A stretch of DNA of 64,000 nt from Selaginella moellendorffii (taxonomy: Eukaryota > Streptophyta > Lycopodiopsida > Selaginellales > Selaginellaceae). Below, one piece after another: positions 19,590-30,914 of this stretch (within the stretch, counting starts at the first letter, position 1; the number at the start of each line of letters is the position of its first letter). A program made the position numbers and the translations under genes. Below the pieces are notes generated by a model, which was not told where the DNA came from, searched no databases, and worked only from the letters and a program-made list of their open reading frames with translations. The stretch is from NCBI RefSeq assembly GCF_000143415.4, contig NW_003314295.1, positions 504,125 to 568,124 on the forward strand, read 5' to 3'.

Positions 19590-21700
19590 CTAAGATCCTG
19601 TCAAAACTATCTCACCGAAAAATTAAATGTTTAAAGTGTCAGATATATTTAGGTTAAATATATTCAGGGAAGAAGCTCAAAGCAATCATTTCCTTAAATG
19701 AACGAAACCATTTTTAGGGTTGGCAGTCCAGGAGGAGCGTGGGGTTTTGATAAATTTATATGGAATAATATACTCTAGGAAAACTAGTGTTGATTATACT
19801 TATATAGTGGGTGATAATATAAGAATTAGAGAGTCTAAAGTTAGAGTAAATATTGATGGATAAATAGAGTAAATTAGTGAAGTATTTAAGAGCTAACTTT
19901 AATTCTAACCTGTCAGAAAGATTTACTTATAAGCTTTTTCTAAATTCCTTGTATGTGAGTTTTAATCCAAGATCAAACAATATATAAAGCTTTTCACTTG
20001 GGTTCTTTTATTTAGAGTGTAAAAAAAGTTTAAAGCATTCTTATGCATTTCTAAGTAATGCAGATAAATCTTAGATAAAGCTTTTCAATGAACTCTAAAA
20101 CAAAATTTTAGGAATTAGCAGTTACAAAATCTTTATATTTTTTTATTCAGATATGTGTTTGTTAGTTTTAATGAGTGTTTTGAGAGTATTTGAGTGAGAT
20201 TTTTAAATTTACTTTTTTACAAGATTGTTATAAATGTTTTTAGAGTTTGGTTTCATGATTTTTAGAGTAGTGTACAAAAAGTTTAAAAGTTTTTTTTAAA
20301 TCTTTTTGTTAGTTTATGCTTATAAGGAATTTTTAAAAGTTTGAGAGATTTTTCTTATATATTTATCCCTTGTATCATCTTATCGTTTAGTTTAGTGCCC
20401 TTGAGTATATATAGCTATTTGATGTCTCATGTATAATCATCTCTTTTGATTGAGAAACTTTTACTTGAATGGAGAACAACATCTAATATATAGTAAGTGT
20501 ATAAGAGGTTATAAAGTGTTATAAAAAGTGATTTTAAAATCCTTGAGTGTTTAGCAAGCATAAAACCTTGTGATTGAGCTCTCCAAGCTCTAGACTAACA
20601 TCATAGTATATACATAGTTTTTGTATTTGGCGCATTTTAGAAGTTTAATGTCTATTCATATGCATTAGTCAAGTGTTGTTGCTATATAAACTCCTCTTTG
20701 GACACATATAACTTAAAGGAATTCTTAAGGTTTATATGCTAGTAATTATTAGACAATGTTGTTGGTAAATGAGTCTTCATCATTTATAATAGATTCCAAA
20801 GAAGAGCACAATTAAAACATTACACCAATGGTGGCAACTATTCATATCCTTTATAGGGCAATGGACTTCCCAAAGTTCTATCTTGGATCAAGTATTTTGG
20901 CTTACAATCATATTAATCAATTTCAAACTTACTTAAGATACAACAAAATCACCAAAGATGCTTTGTCCCAAGAATTATTCTTGAGATCCTTAAAAACAAT
21001 AGTAGTAGATTGGGCATCTTTCTTGCTTCCAAATGAATGATGGTCATTGTCTACAATGATTGACAAATTTCTCAAACAATTTAGAATGGAGAAAACTAAC
21101 TAACAACTCTACATAAACTGTTTTAAGTTTGGCAAATGCTGCAAAAGAATATCAATAACTACACTATCCAATTTAAAAAGTATTAGTGTGCATGTTTGCT
21201 ATAGACAGATGAGAAGCCCATGGTGTCAGCATTCATCCAAAACTCAAGCTTGAAGTGCAACACAAAGTCCTCAAGTGCCAACATGAAACTTGCAAACTAA
21301 CATTTAGCTATGCATTAAAGGACATGCTCTTTGAGCTTGGCATGCACCATGACATCCACTCTTAACCAGGCTTCCAGGCCCAAATGTGTGCCATTCCCAA
21401 TCTACCACATGTTGTTAAAGACAAGATGCCCACAGTGATTGAGTTGGTGCTTAATGAGCTTAAAGAGCATTGAGCATTTGTGCAACAGTAGACTCAATAG
21501 CAAGAGAAGCTTGTGGAGGAGCTACAATCTCTTAGGATGTAGACTGAAACTCGGTGGCATCATTACTGGTGCAAGAAATATAACGTTGATACACACAACA
21601 TTGCAAGATGTTGGAACTCCATCTAGAACTTTGGCTTTAGTGACCACAGTGAGTCCAATGACAACCACTTGCAAACAACACAACCCTAGCTTCGTCCTCC
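19590..21700 (+). mobile_element. AT-rich retroelement remnant with gag-like fragments (copy A)
   Basis: It begins at GTCAAAACTATCTCAC, directly at the break in the ligase pseudogene. The same sequence recurs at 44986-46430 (plus) and, inverted, at 41460-39455 continuing at 32152-31560. It encodes scattered gag-like pieces: 20828-21040 (ILYRAMDFPKFYLGS, then LFLRSLKTIVVDWASFLLP), a stretch near 21200-21365, and a zinc-knuckle-like C-K-K-x8-H-x4-C piece near 21570. No pol or intact LTRs are seen. It is probably a non-autonomous or decayed LTR retrotransposon. Its right end joins P-class PPR sequence at about 21705. Confidence 0.6.
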
Positions 21701-21710
21701 ATAGATTATC

Positions 21711-22865
21711 ATGAGAATGACAGTCTGGGGCATTGAGCCAAACATGGTGACTTACAACAGCTTGATCCATGGCTTATGCATGACCAACGGGGTAGACTCC
21801 ACACTTTTGCTGATGGAAGAGATGACAGCAACAGGGTGCCTTCCGGATATCAACACCTACAACACACTTATTGATGGCCTTTGCAAGACAGGAAGGGTGC
21901 CAGAAGCGAACAGGCTGTTTGGAGAAATGAAGGCCAAGTTTTGCAACCCAGATGTTATCACGTACAGCTGCTTGATTGGTGGGTTTTGTAAGCTAGATAG
22001 GATCAACATGGCTTGCACGTTGTTCGATGACATGCTCAAGCAGGCAGCCCTCCCCGACGTCGTCACATTCCCGACACTAGTGGAAGGATACTGTAATGCT
22101 GGACTGGTGGATGACGCCGAGAGGCTTCTGGAAGAGATGGTTGCTAGTGACTGCTCTCCAGACGTGTATACGTACACAAGCCTGGTCGACGACTTCTGCA
22201 AAGTCAAAAGAATGGTGGAGGCGCACAGAGTTCTCAAGCGAATGGCCAAGGGGGGGTGTACAGGAGCTTGACCGGTGGCTTCTGTGGGACTGGGGACCTG
22301 GAAGAGGCTCACAAGATGCTCGAGAGACTGGAGCACAACGAGAACCGTTGGAAAATGGATCTGCCAATCCATGCCTACCACAGGCCATCCAACCATAGCT
22401 CCGATACCATATTGGAAAATATGGTCTACTAGACAGGCCAGGGATTAAACCCAAGACCTCCTACACTAGTGCCAGGTGCTCTACCACTGAGCTACCTGCC
22501 CTGGTTGTGTGCATGTTCAGCTTAGTTCTAACAAGAACTGCAAGGCAGATATGTTCGCGTACCGGATGATGATGGACGGGCTGTGTAGAACCGGGAGAAT
22601 GAGCGCAGCTCTGGAGCTTCTCGAGGCCATCAAGCAGAGTGGCACGCCTCCTCGCCACGATATCTATGTGGCGTTGATCAGGGGGCTGTGCCAGGGGAAA
22701 GAGCTCCGCAAAGCCATGGAAGTTTTGGAAGAGATGACGCTCTCAAGGAAAGGCAGGCCAAATGCCAAGGCTTACAAGGCGGTGATCCAGGAGCTAGCGA
22801 GAGAAGGGAGACACGAAAAGGCAAATGCACTCTCAGACGAATTACTTGGTAACAAAGGCCAGTAA
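21711..22865 (+). pseudogene. P-class PPR gene fragment (block 2)
   Basis: It corresponds to the C-terminal 40 percent of the PPR protein at 12915-15476, from the codons for GIEPNMVTYNSLIHG to the stop. The 5' part is replaced by the AT-rich gag element. About 130 nt are missing after RMAKGG, causing a frameshift near 22255, and a 184-bp SINE-like element interrupts the next repeat. The last 110 codons are open again to the stop at 22863-22865. No complete protein is possible. Confidence 0.88.
22346..22529 (-). mobile_element. tRNA-derived SINE-like insertion with target duplication
   Basis: A 184-bp insertion is absent from the parental PPR gene. On the minus strand it carries a tRNA-like head: A box TAGCTCAGTGGTAGAGC (complement at 22478-22494) and a B-box-like GGTCTTGGGTTTAATCCC (complement at 22441-22458), followed by an unrelated tail. 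It is flanked by AACGAGAAC (22337-22345) and AACAAGAAC (22530-22538), an 8/9 match consistent with a 9-bp target-site duplication. RNA polymerase III type internal promoter plus target duplication indicate a SINE. There is no clear poly(A) end. Confidence 0.75.
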
Positions 22866-23038
22866 AACGAGATTTGTAATCACAAATCCGGAACATTGTG
22901 TGAACACTATCTGGGATGTTTCCTAAGGTTTTTCGCAGAAATCAGCAACCATTCAACTATTTAGTTTGAATTTGCTTCTAATTTTATCTATAAAAGCCCT
23001 CTTTCAGTGTTTAAAATTCACTTAGGAACTCTTCTTTC

Positions 23039-24143
23039 ATGGCTCTTCCATCCATTGCGAGGATTTTCGCAGCAGAGAAAAGCTATTCCATTCCACCAGT
23101 GTGTAAACTCCTTGCCTCTCCAGTGTTGAATCCGCTGTACGATGCAAAGGCCGACGCTCAGATCGATGCGTGGTGCGCGGAGTTTCTGAAGTTGCAACCT
23201 GGAAGCGAGAAAGCTGTGTTTGTTCAAGAAAGCAGGCTTGGATTGCTCGCGGCTTATGTTTACCCCAGCATTCCATACGAGAAGATTGTTCCGGTTGCAA
23301 AGTTCTTCGCTTGGTTCTTTCTTGCAGATGACATTCTGGATAGCCCGGAGATCTCCTCGTCAGACATGAGATATGTGGCAACTGCATACAAGATGGTTTT
23401 CAAGGGAAGATTTGACGAGGCCACGCTTCCAGTGAAAAATCCGGAGCTGCTGAGGCAAATGAAGATGTTAGCTGAGGTTTTGGAAGAACTGTCCCTCCAT
23501 ATAGTGGATGAATCAGGCCGATTCGTGGATGCTATGACCAAGGTGCTCGACATGTTTGAGATTGAATCGAGCTGGCTTCGCAAGCAAATCCTTCCCAACC
23601 TGGATACGTACCTCTGGCTGAGAGAGATCACATCTGGTGTGGCTCCTTGCTTTGCTCTGATTGATGGTTTACTGCAACTTAGGCTGGAGGAGCGTGGCGT
23701 GCTGGATCATCCTCTCATACGCAAGGTTGAGGAGATTGGGACGCACCACATTGCGCTCCACAATGACTTGATCTCGTTCAGGAAGGAGTGGGCGAAAGGA
23801 AACTACCTCAACGCCGTGCCCATTCTCGCCAGCAATTGTAAGTGTGGCTTGAACGAGGCAATTGGCAAGGTTGCGAGCATGGTGGAGGATTTGGAGAAGG
23901 ATTTCGCCCAGACAAAGCATGAGATCGTTTCAAGTGGGTTTGCCATGAAGCAAGGAGTCATGGACTATGTGGACGGGATAGAGGTGTGGATGGCCGGAAA
24001 CGTAGAATGGGGATGGACGAGCGCTAGATACCATGGAATTGGGTGGATCCCTCCTGCAGGTAGAATGGGGATGGACGAGCGCTAGATACAATGGAATTGG
24101 ATGGATCCTTCCTCCAGAAAAATCAGCGACCTTCCAACTCTAG
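23039..24143 (+). CDS. MTPSL: Microbial-type terpene synthase-like protein (MTPSL), copy 2, with candidate new intron
   Basis: It has the same architecture as copy 1: DDILD, NDLISFRKE and the Arg-Tyr pair are present, and the pocket segment reads AWFFLADD. Near the 3' end a 58-bp segment is tandemly duplicated (24002-24059 and 24060-24117). Read straight through, the frame shifts and ends early at 24085 with a foreign tail (PPAGRMGMDER). If the second unit is removed as an intron (GT at 24060-24061, AG at 24116-24117) the frame is restored exactly. The protein then ends EKSATFQL like copy 1, is 348 aa long, and stops at 24141-24143. 58 nt is a normal intron size here. TATAAAAG sits at 22989. 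I favour the spliced form, without RNA evidence. Confidence 0.85.
24060..24117 (+). repeat. Second unit of a 58-bp tandem duplication, candidate nascent intron
   Basis: It is nearly identical to 24002-24059, with about five substitutions. The duplication created an AG|GT junction at 24058-24061. The second unit begins GTAGAA and ends CTTCCTCCAG, with a C-to-T change enlarging the pyrimidine tract. The other two terpene synthase copies have one unit only. Confidence 0.8.
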
Positions 24144-24149
24144 ATTGTT

Positions 24150-25420
24150 GCTCAGTTCTATCAAATAAGCAAATTGAAATGCACAGTAGATGTGGTATCA
24201 ACATCAAACACGCAGCTCAGATCTTCCATGGTATGGCCAAGAGGGACAAGTTCAGCTGGGATCTTTTGCTGGTTGCCTGCTGCAAAAACGGGCACTTTGA
24301 TGAAGCGCACTGTGATGGGCATCTTGATTCTGCCAAGGTAGTCTTTAGCAAAATGCCTGCTCGCAACTTGGTCTCGTGGACGACGATGCTGGGGGTTTTA
24401 TCTCAGCTCGCGGATGTAGAAAGCACTTTTGAAGAGATGATTACGTATGGAAGAGAATCAAAGAGGCAGCTGGCTTCCTCAAGGCGTATAGGCGACGAGC
24501 AGCGTTGTGACGGAGACAAGATCGTGCTGCGGCATCTGATCGTGAAAGAAGCGCTCCGACTCTTTCAGGAGGCCGCAGTGGACGTAGCCGGAAAGAATTG
24601 CCGTGCAAGTCGAGAGATTCCTCACACGCTGGAAGAGCTCCAGAGAAGACTCCAGATGCCAGTGACGGGAGACACGATGTCGTCTCGTGCACTTGCGCAA
24701 TTGCAGCATTGCTGTGTGTGGAACGCCATAGCTACGGGATTAACCCAATGCGTCCTCCTGGACGAAACCATGAAAATCCTCGACAAAATACCGGCATGGA
24801 ATCTTGCGACCTGGAACACGCTGCTAACATCACACTCCTTGCAAGGGAATCTTACCGGGGCTAGAAGAGTCTTTCACGAAATGCCAGACAAGAACTTGGA
24901 GTCGCGGAACGCCATGCTCTCGACATATGCCCAAAACGGGCATATTTCTCTTGCAAGGAAGTGTTCCAAACGATGCCCTTGCGCAGCGTTGAATCCTTCA
25001 GTGCAATGCTGACCGCATATGCCCAAGCCGGCAGCCCCAGCGACGTGTTTGATTCCTTCGAAGAGATGAAGCTAGTGGAGATGCCCGACGATTCCTGCTT
25101 CACTTTGGTGCTGATTGCGAGCAGCCAAGTTGGCGAGCCCAAAGTCGGCGGCTCCTACTTCAGCTCCATGCGTCTGGATTACGGGGTGGCGGCGAGGAAG
25201 CAACACTACTGCTGCATCGTGGACATGCTGGGGCGAGCGGGATACCTGGATGCGGCGGAAGAGCTTGCGCAAACCATGCCTTTTCTTCCCAACTCGTGGG
25301 ACTGGACGTCCATGCTAAGTTCTTCCAGACGCGATAGAATCTGGAAAAACGGTGCTCGAGTGACGAAACGAGCTTTGCTTTCGAGCCGCATGTTCTTGTG
25401 CTGCTCGCAAACTCACGCTC
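24150..25420 (+). pseudogene. S-motif PPR pseudogene with internal inversion and shuffling (block 2)
   Basis: It aligns to 17190-18689 but is broken in several places: the N-terminal codons are lost, about 180 nt are deleted near 24309, a 231-nt piece (24440-24670) is inverted relative to copy 1, and the 38-nt piece that should precede it (CACGATGTCG...CAGCATT) follows it. Then come further deletions and a one-base loss near 24960. The minus strand over the inverted piece still encodes the PPR residues HLESSLELF and LVSVTTLLVAY. The 3' third from 24961 is open in one frame. Confidence 0.85.
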
Positions 25421-25483
25421 ACTACTTTTCCAAAACTCGACCTTTATAAAACGGGTTATCGAATTTAGGGTTCATCGGTCATA

Positions 25484-26877
25484 ATGGAGCAAGAAGCTCA
25501 ATCGTTCTTCGATTCGGCCCCGCCTCTCCGATGCCGCGACGATGTGGTCGCGAGCGTGAATCGCTTCTTGGATATCTGGAAGGCGGCATCGGCCATCGGC
25601 CAGGTTTTATCCTTAACTAGCATTTCTCGTATTTTGGAGCTGAATCGCGTGATTCTAGACGAGGCGCATTGCCATTGTTACATCCGGGGGCACGACCGTG
25701 CCCTTGGAGCGACGATGCGTTAGGGTCATTGACAATTTCAGCTCGGGGAGTCGAGGAGCAGCCTCCACAGAGTGCGTTATTCTTTCTACTCATTCTTCTT
25801 TTATGATTTTTTCTTTTTTTTTTGTTGCAAGGTACTTCCTTGCAAGTGACTATGCTGTGATTTTCCTTCATCGGAGGCAAGCAGCACTCTTTTTTTCTTT
25901 TGCAAATGGTGATGCTACTTTCGTGAAATACTTTTTAGAGGATCTATGCAGCCATTTTGCCGCTCGCTGCCGGATAATCCTATACAAGAATGTCTCGAGC
26001 CTGTGGATGGATCAATCCGGGGTAAGCGAAATCTGCCTTTTATTTCTTCGAGAGTTTAACTCCCGCTTCGCAGCACGAGAAAAATGGTTTGATGCTGTCA
26101 CTCGGGCAGTCACAGGACATCATTCTGTAAGCTCAGTTCTTGTTTCTCTTCTTGAGTTCTTAAGAATCAAAACAGGCGGTGCTCCAGAAGAAGCTCTTGA
26201 AGCTCGAGTTCACTACGCTCTTTGAGTACCTCCAAGTAAGAAACGTGCCGCGCAAACTCTGGTCTGTATGACGGTTTTTCGTGGCAGATTTTAGAGATTG
26301 TTGGAGCTGCCATGAAACCAGTTGGCAGGCATGCTATGTTTTACTTTGCAGCCGCTGTCTCCGACTTCTACGTCCCCTGGAACTCCATGGTAAGAACTTC
26401 TCGTCTGCTCTCGTTTTGTTTTCGGTGGAAATCTCAAAAATAATCTTCTCTATCCAGATGGAGCACAAGATCCAGTCGGATGACGGCTCGATGACAATGC
26501 AGCTCGCTCCGGTTCCAAAGATGCTTGGATTGTTACGAAAGCATTGGGCTCCGGAGGCCTTTTGCGTCTCGTTCAAGGTTTTTCATTTCCTCTTTACTCT
26601 TCTTCTCTATAGCAGCTCAATCGAGCAAAGTTTTCTCTCGTATCAGCTGGAAACGGACGTGGACATACTCCTCAAGAAAGCACGCTCGTCGCTTTGCAAG
26701 TATGGCATGCACGCGGTGGTCGCCAACGAGCTCGAAACGAGGAAGAACAAGGTCGTGGTTGTGACGAGAAAAGTAGAGATGGTTTTGGAAAAGGGTGACT
26801 GCCCCGACATAGAGTTGCCGCTGGTGAATTGTCTGGTCGCCCGGCAGACCATGTATCTCCAGCAGCAACAAGCATGA
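25484..26877 (+). CDS. COAB: Phosphopantothenate-cysteine ligase (CoaB/PPCS), 9 exons, 308 aa (intact copy)
   Basis: It joins 4'-phosphopantothenate to cysteine in cytosolic coenzyme A synthesis. Exons that keep frame are 25484-25603, 25659-25771, 25832-25876, 25939-26021, 26074-26126, 26176-26235, 26288-26389, 26458-26577 and 26647-26877 (927 nt). Family landmarks in order are FFDSAPPL at the N-terminus, [91 protein letters not shown] and [10 protein letters not shown]. Length fits plant PPCS (about 310 aa). Intron 3 (25877-25938) has a GC donor (AG|GCAAGC) with a TTTTTAG acceptor; no GT donor gives the family sequence. This is the only intact copy of an essential gene here, with two pseudogenes in the sister blocks. 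Confidence 0.92.
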
Positions 26878-26989
26878 ATTTGGCAGCAGCACGAGAGCCT
26901 CGCGATGTAGGCCAAGTCCACTCACTCGCGAGTTCTTCCTTGTCTCAAGCACTTCCCAGCTCCCAGGTCTTCCTCTCCAATCTCCTCAT

Positions 26990-27720
26990 ATAAATGTATG
27001 GAAGATGCGGCCGACGCTCTCTTTGTGTTTGAGGGGTCTTGTTTGAACTCTTGTTCTCGGCATATGCCCAAAAACGGACATCCACAAAGGTCATGGACGG
27101 CCATGTTGGTATTATACGCACGGAATGGCACCTTGGCGATGCCATGGGAACATGTCGTTCAGAGACACTGTGGCCAACTGTGGCATATGCATCTTGTTAA
27201 AGAGCTTAAAATTTCTAGAGAGATGCTCAAAGAATCTTGTAGGGGGCATCTTGTTGGCGCCAAGTTCAGCGAGAGGGATGATGCCCGAGCGAGATCTTGC
27301 GTGGAGCGTGATCTCGTGTCCTTGGCCAGAGTCTGTGGCATCTGATGAGCAGTAGCTGGGCATAGGCGGACAAGCTGTCCTTGAAATCCCCTTACAAATG
27401 CTCAGCTAATTTCTTATGCCGAGCGGGGCGATTGGATCCGCTAAGCTTTCCTTTGATGCTATGCCGGGATCAAGTATCCTGGAATGCTAAAATTTTTGTG
27501 CCGGGCATTTGTCACTGTCGAAACTGATGCTTGATAGTGTTCCTTATCATATTGGAATGCAATGTTATCAGCAGCATCTTCAGTTTTCCGAATCAGTTTC
27601 TTTCATCAAATGCCAGACGTGTCTTGGAATGCAATGTTTTTCTTCATGCTTGTTATTTCCTTCAACACCATTTAGCTTGGAGGGAAACAAGGTATCGTTT
27701 TTCAAGCAACGGAAACACTA
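26990..27720 (+). pseudogene. Degenerate S-motif PPR fragments
   Basis: Short PPR-like pieces in shifting frames (GHPQRSWTAMLVLYARNG, MPERDLAWSVI-like, and near 27540-27640 several 'SWNAM'-like remnants such as tcttggaatgcaatg) interrupted by stops. Probably the remains of another S-motif PPR gene. No intact repeat array. Confidence 0.5.
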
Positions 27721-27779
27721 AGGATACTATCCCTGACACCCTTTGGTCAGTTGGATCCAATCGACTTAGGGTGTGAAGG

Positions 27780-29726
27780 ATAAAATCTTAACAGTGGCTC
27801 TTTTGGACCATCTATTGCTGGACTCACTATAACGGGGGAATGTGTTAATCTTTTTACGTAAAAGCGTTCATATGTGTGGAGCTAAAGAAGTTGTACTTGC
27901 TATGTAAACAACTGTGAAGTACTAATGAGGAATAAGCCTTTGTTGTTTCAATGGTTTAGATTTTTGGTTATATATTTCTTACGGTTTGAATTACATCATA
28001 AGATCTAAATTTTAACGAATAAAATTCACTTTTATGGCCTGCGATGGAGGAAAGAGTGCCCAGCATGGTGATCAGGAGTTTTCCATTTACTAGGTTGGTA
28101 GCTTGGTGCTTCAATCAAGCTAGCTTGCCCTATCGTTCATATCTCTCTGTGGCGGAAAACAAGCTATGGCACCAGTGTATATGCTGAGTCCGCTGCTCCA
28201 AGCAACCTCTAAACGTCTCAGATTCTCTGCCAAATTTTACTCCTTCCTGGTTTTGCTGGCTGCTTATAGTGCATTTCATGCTTTGGCTGGCTGGATCTAG
28301 GACTTTATTCTCAGCACGCTTGTACTTAGCAGGCTTTTATTCCAGTGTCAAGCAAGCATATGGCTCTAGAGAATGAAACTCCAGCTAGAATCATCCAACT
28401 CCAGCTTCATCCACTGGATCAGCTTGCTGGTGGCAGCATTCACGCAGCCCAAGCCAAATGATCTGGATGACGTTTCACGCATGTTCTGTTAATCCCATTG
28501 TTTGCTCTTAACATTCCCCAAAGACATCAGTGGATTCATTGATTACAATGATACGTGATGTGACTTTATCTTTCTTTTTTCACATTTCTGCAAAGCAGTT
28601 TCTTCAGTCCAAGGACACCCATCAGTGAGTGCTCAATGTTAAACTTTCTTTGCTGCCTCTGACCTTGTGCTTTCAAGGTCCAAGTCAGGAGTCTCCTAAT
28701 GAACTCATTGTGTTTTTTATTGACTCTCTTGCAGGTTTGTGCCAGCTTGATCAGATGCTTGAGCACTATCAATTCAAAGTGCCTGCACCTGTAACCTGTT
28801 TTTCACCTGACGTTGCTCAAGTGTTTTTAGATTGATTAGTGTTTTATAGACATCGTAGATACTCACACAGGCTGTGAGCTGTTGTCTACTAGGTGTGGTG
28901 ACAAGATTTGGTGACACTTCCAAGAAATTTTTGAGACTTAGTTATGTCTGATTAAGATTAAGAAAATGATGAATGCTATCAAAACAAATAGGAAGTGTTA
29001 AATTTTATTTATAATGATAACTATTTGATTAAAACAAACTGAAATAAGAAGAACAGAAAATCAATTAAGCTGCACTAATGCGAAGCTCAATCATGTATTG
29101 TGATTTGACTAAATTAAATATTAAATCAGATTAAAATAAGTTATATAAGAATAAAAAATGAAGTTTAGATCAACATTTGATTTCTATCAAACCTCAAAAA
29201 TATTATTCTGAACATAGCAAAATCCTGATATTTCACATATACTTGCTCCAATTGATTTGGGAGCAATTGAGTTTATAGTAGTTTTAAGGGAATTTAAGCA
29301 ATTTATACAACTATAACTTGGAGGAAATTGAAAAACCATAAATATTTCCTTTATGCACACAATTAGGATATATTCATGATATATTTTTATTGATCAAAAG
29401 ACTATAAATAGTAGGTAAATTTCTTTCAAATAGGTGATACTATTATATCTAACTATGCATGGCTCTGGTGCATCAAAAGGGCAAAAATTTGAATGTAATT
29501 CTTGTATCTTTAGTACTGTTAGAGTTAAAAAATTTAGAATTTTTATTTCTAACTACTGAAAATAGAAAAGATAAACTACTATGTTGAGGAATGTATTCAT
29601 AAATATGAAAGTTGAGGCTATATAGTGATAATTTTAATAGTAAATAATTAGTTTTTATCTATCTGGTGAAGAAAGTAATGAAAATTGTAGTTGGCTTGGT
29701 TAAATAACAATAAAAATAAGACATTG

Positions 29727-29771
<45 letters not shown>

Positions 29772-30230
29772 TAAATTATTGTTATCTATAATTTCAAGGT
29801 TTAATTGGGCTTTTTTTCAGCAGAACTGTATGTATTAAATTATTAGAGAAATATACAAAAGTTTTAAACTATAGAAGAAATAAAACTTTACCATCATTTC
29901 AGTTATTAATAAAATTATTTGTAAATCTTTATCATTTATTATTTATATTCATTTATCTCTAAAATTATTATAATTAATAGATATAAAACACCAATCCTTA
30001 AGTCCTAAAATAGAGCTAAAAGGTGTGCTATGTAGCAATGGCTGAGGCAAAAGTTCAATAAACATAAAATATTTAGACTAAAAGTTTTGACTTGAAAAAT
30101 TAAAAATGAGAGTGAAAATTTAAAGAAGGCTTGAGGAAAAAATACTAAATAAGTAATGAATGAGTTTCTAAAAAAGGATTAAAGAATGACTAATGTGTTT
30201 TGATATATAAAAGTGTCAAAACTGAAGTGC
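27780..30230. other. Non-coding stretch, increasingly AT-rich
   Basis: No gene, RNA or clear mobile element is recognisable. From about 28900 the sequence becomes strongly AT-rich and low in information. An (AT)n microsatellite lies at 29729-29767. Confidence 0.5.
29729..29767. repeat. (AT)n microsatellite
   Basis: An uninterrupted AT dinucleotide run of about 38 bp inside AT-rich DNA. Confidence 0.95.
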
Positions 30231-30337
30231 TAAACTCTAATACTCAAAATAGAACAATATCAAAACTATCTCACTTTGACCAAAAAATATAATGTTTAAA
30301 GTGTCAGACATATATAGGGCTAAATATATTCAAGCGT

Positions 30338-30560
30338 AAATATATCTAGGGGTGCCCAAAGCAATCATTTTATAGATTTTTGGGGCTTTCCCCTGGCACA
30401 GCCCCCTGATCAACGCCACATAGATATTGTGGTGAGGAGGCGTGCCACTCTGCTTGATGGCCTCGAGAAGCTCCAGAACTGCACTCATTCTCCCTGTTCT
30501 ACACAGCCTGTCCATCATCACTCGGTACACGAACATATCCGCCGAAAAGTACTAGGTTGG
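30338..30560 (-). pseudogene. P-class PPR fragment, inverted
   Basis: The minus strand encodes a piece near the C-terminus of the P-class PPR (YRVMMDRLCRTGRMSA, then EAIKQSGTPP and LIRGLCQGK), matching residues about 750-810 of the intact protein, then diverges. Its plus-strand left flank (30240-30360) resembles the start of the AT-rich element at 19600-19690. Confidence 0.8.
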
Positions 30561-30914
30561 ATGACCTTTCAAAAAGTCCAAATTCAAGAGGTTACAAAAA
30601 GCCCAAAGCAATTGTCTCCTAAACTTTAAGCGTGAAAAGAACTAGAACAAGAACAGTGTGTTTAGGGTTTTGGGGATTTGGCGCCTTGCCGCTGCGGCGC
30701 ATGGCGGCCTTAGTGCTGGCTCAAAAGCTGCATCAAAAACATTACCTGACGCGAGAGATAGCATGGGTTACCAGTTTGGCACTCACTGCAAGATGTGGTG
30801 GGTGATGATATAACCACTGAAGAGTTCAAGGCTAAAGTGAACATAGACAAACAAATGGGTTAACTTAGTGAAGTGTTCAAGAGCCTACTCTAGCTCCTCT
30901 AGGAGATCAAATGG

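Noticed and set aside
22441-22500. A functional tRNA gene on the minus strand
   Set aside because: A and B boxes are present, but the ends do not form an acceptor stem I can see, and the motif lies in a 184-bp insertion with target duplication, so SINE is the better reading.
23039-24085. Terpene synthase copy 2 ending at 24085 as the true gene product
   Set aside because: That stop results only from reading into the second unit of the 58-bp duplication; splicing it out restores the family C-terminus. Kept as an alternative until RNA is seen.
25698-26225. A single long exon in the CoA ligase spanning 25698-26225
   Set aside because: Reading through gives residues foreign to the family at four intron positions; the spliced model reproduces the PPCS motifs.
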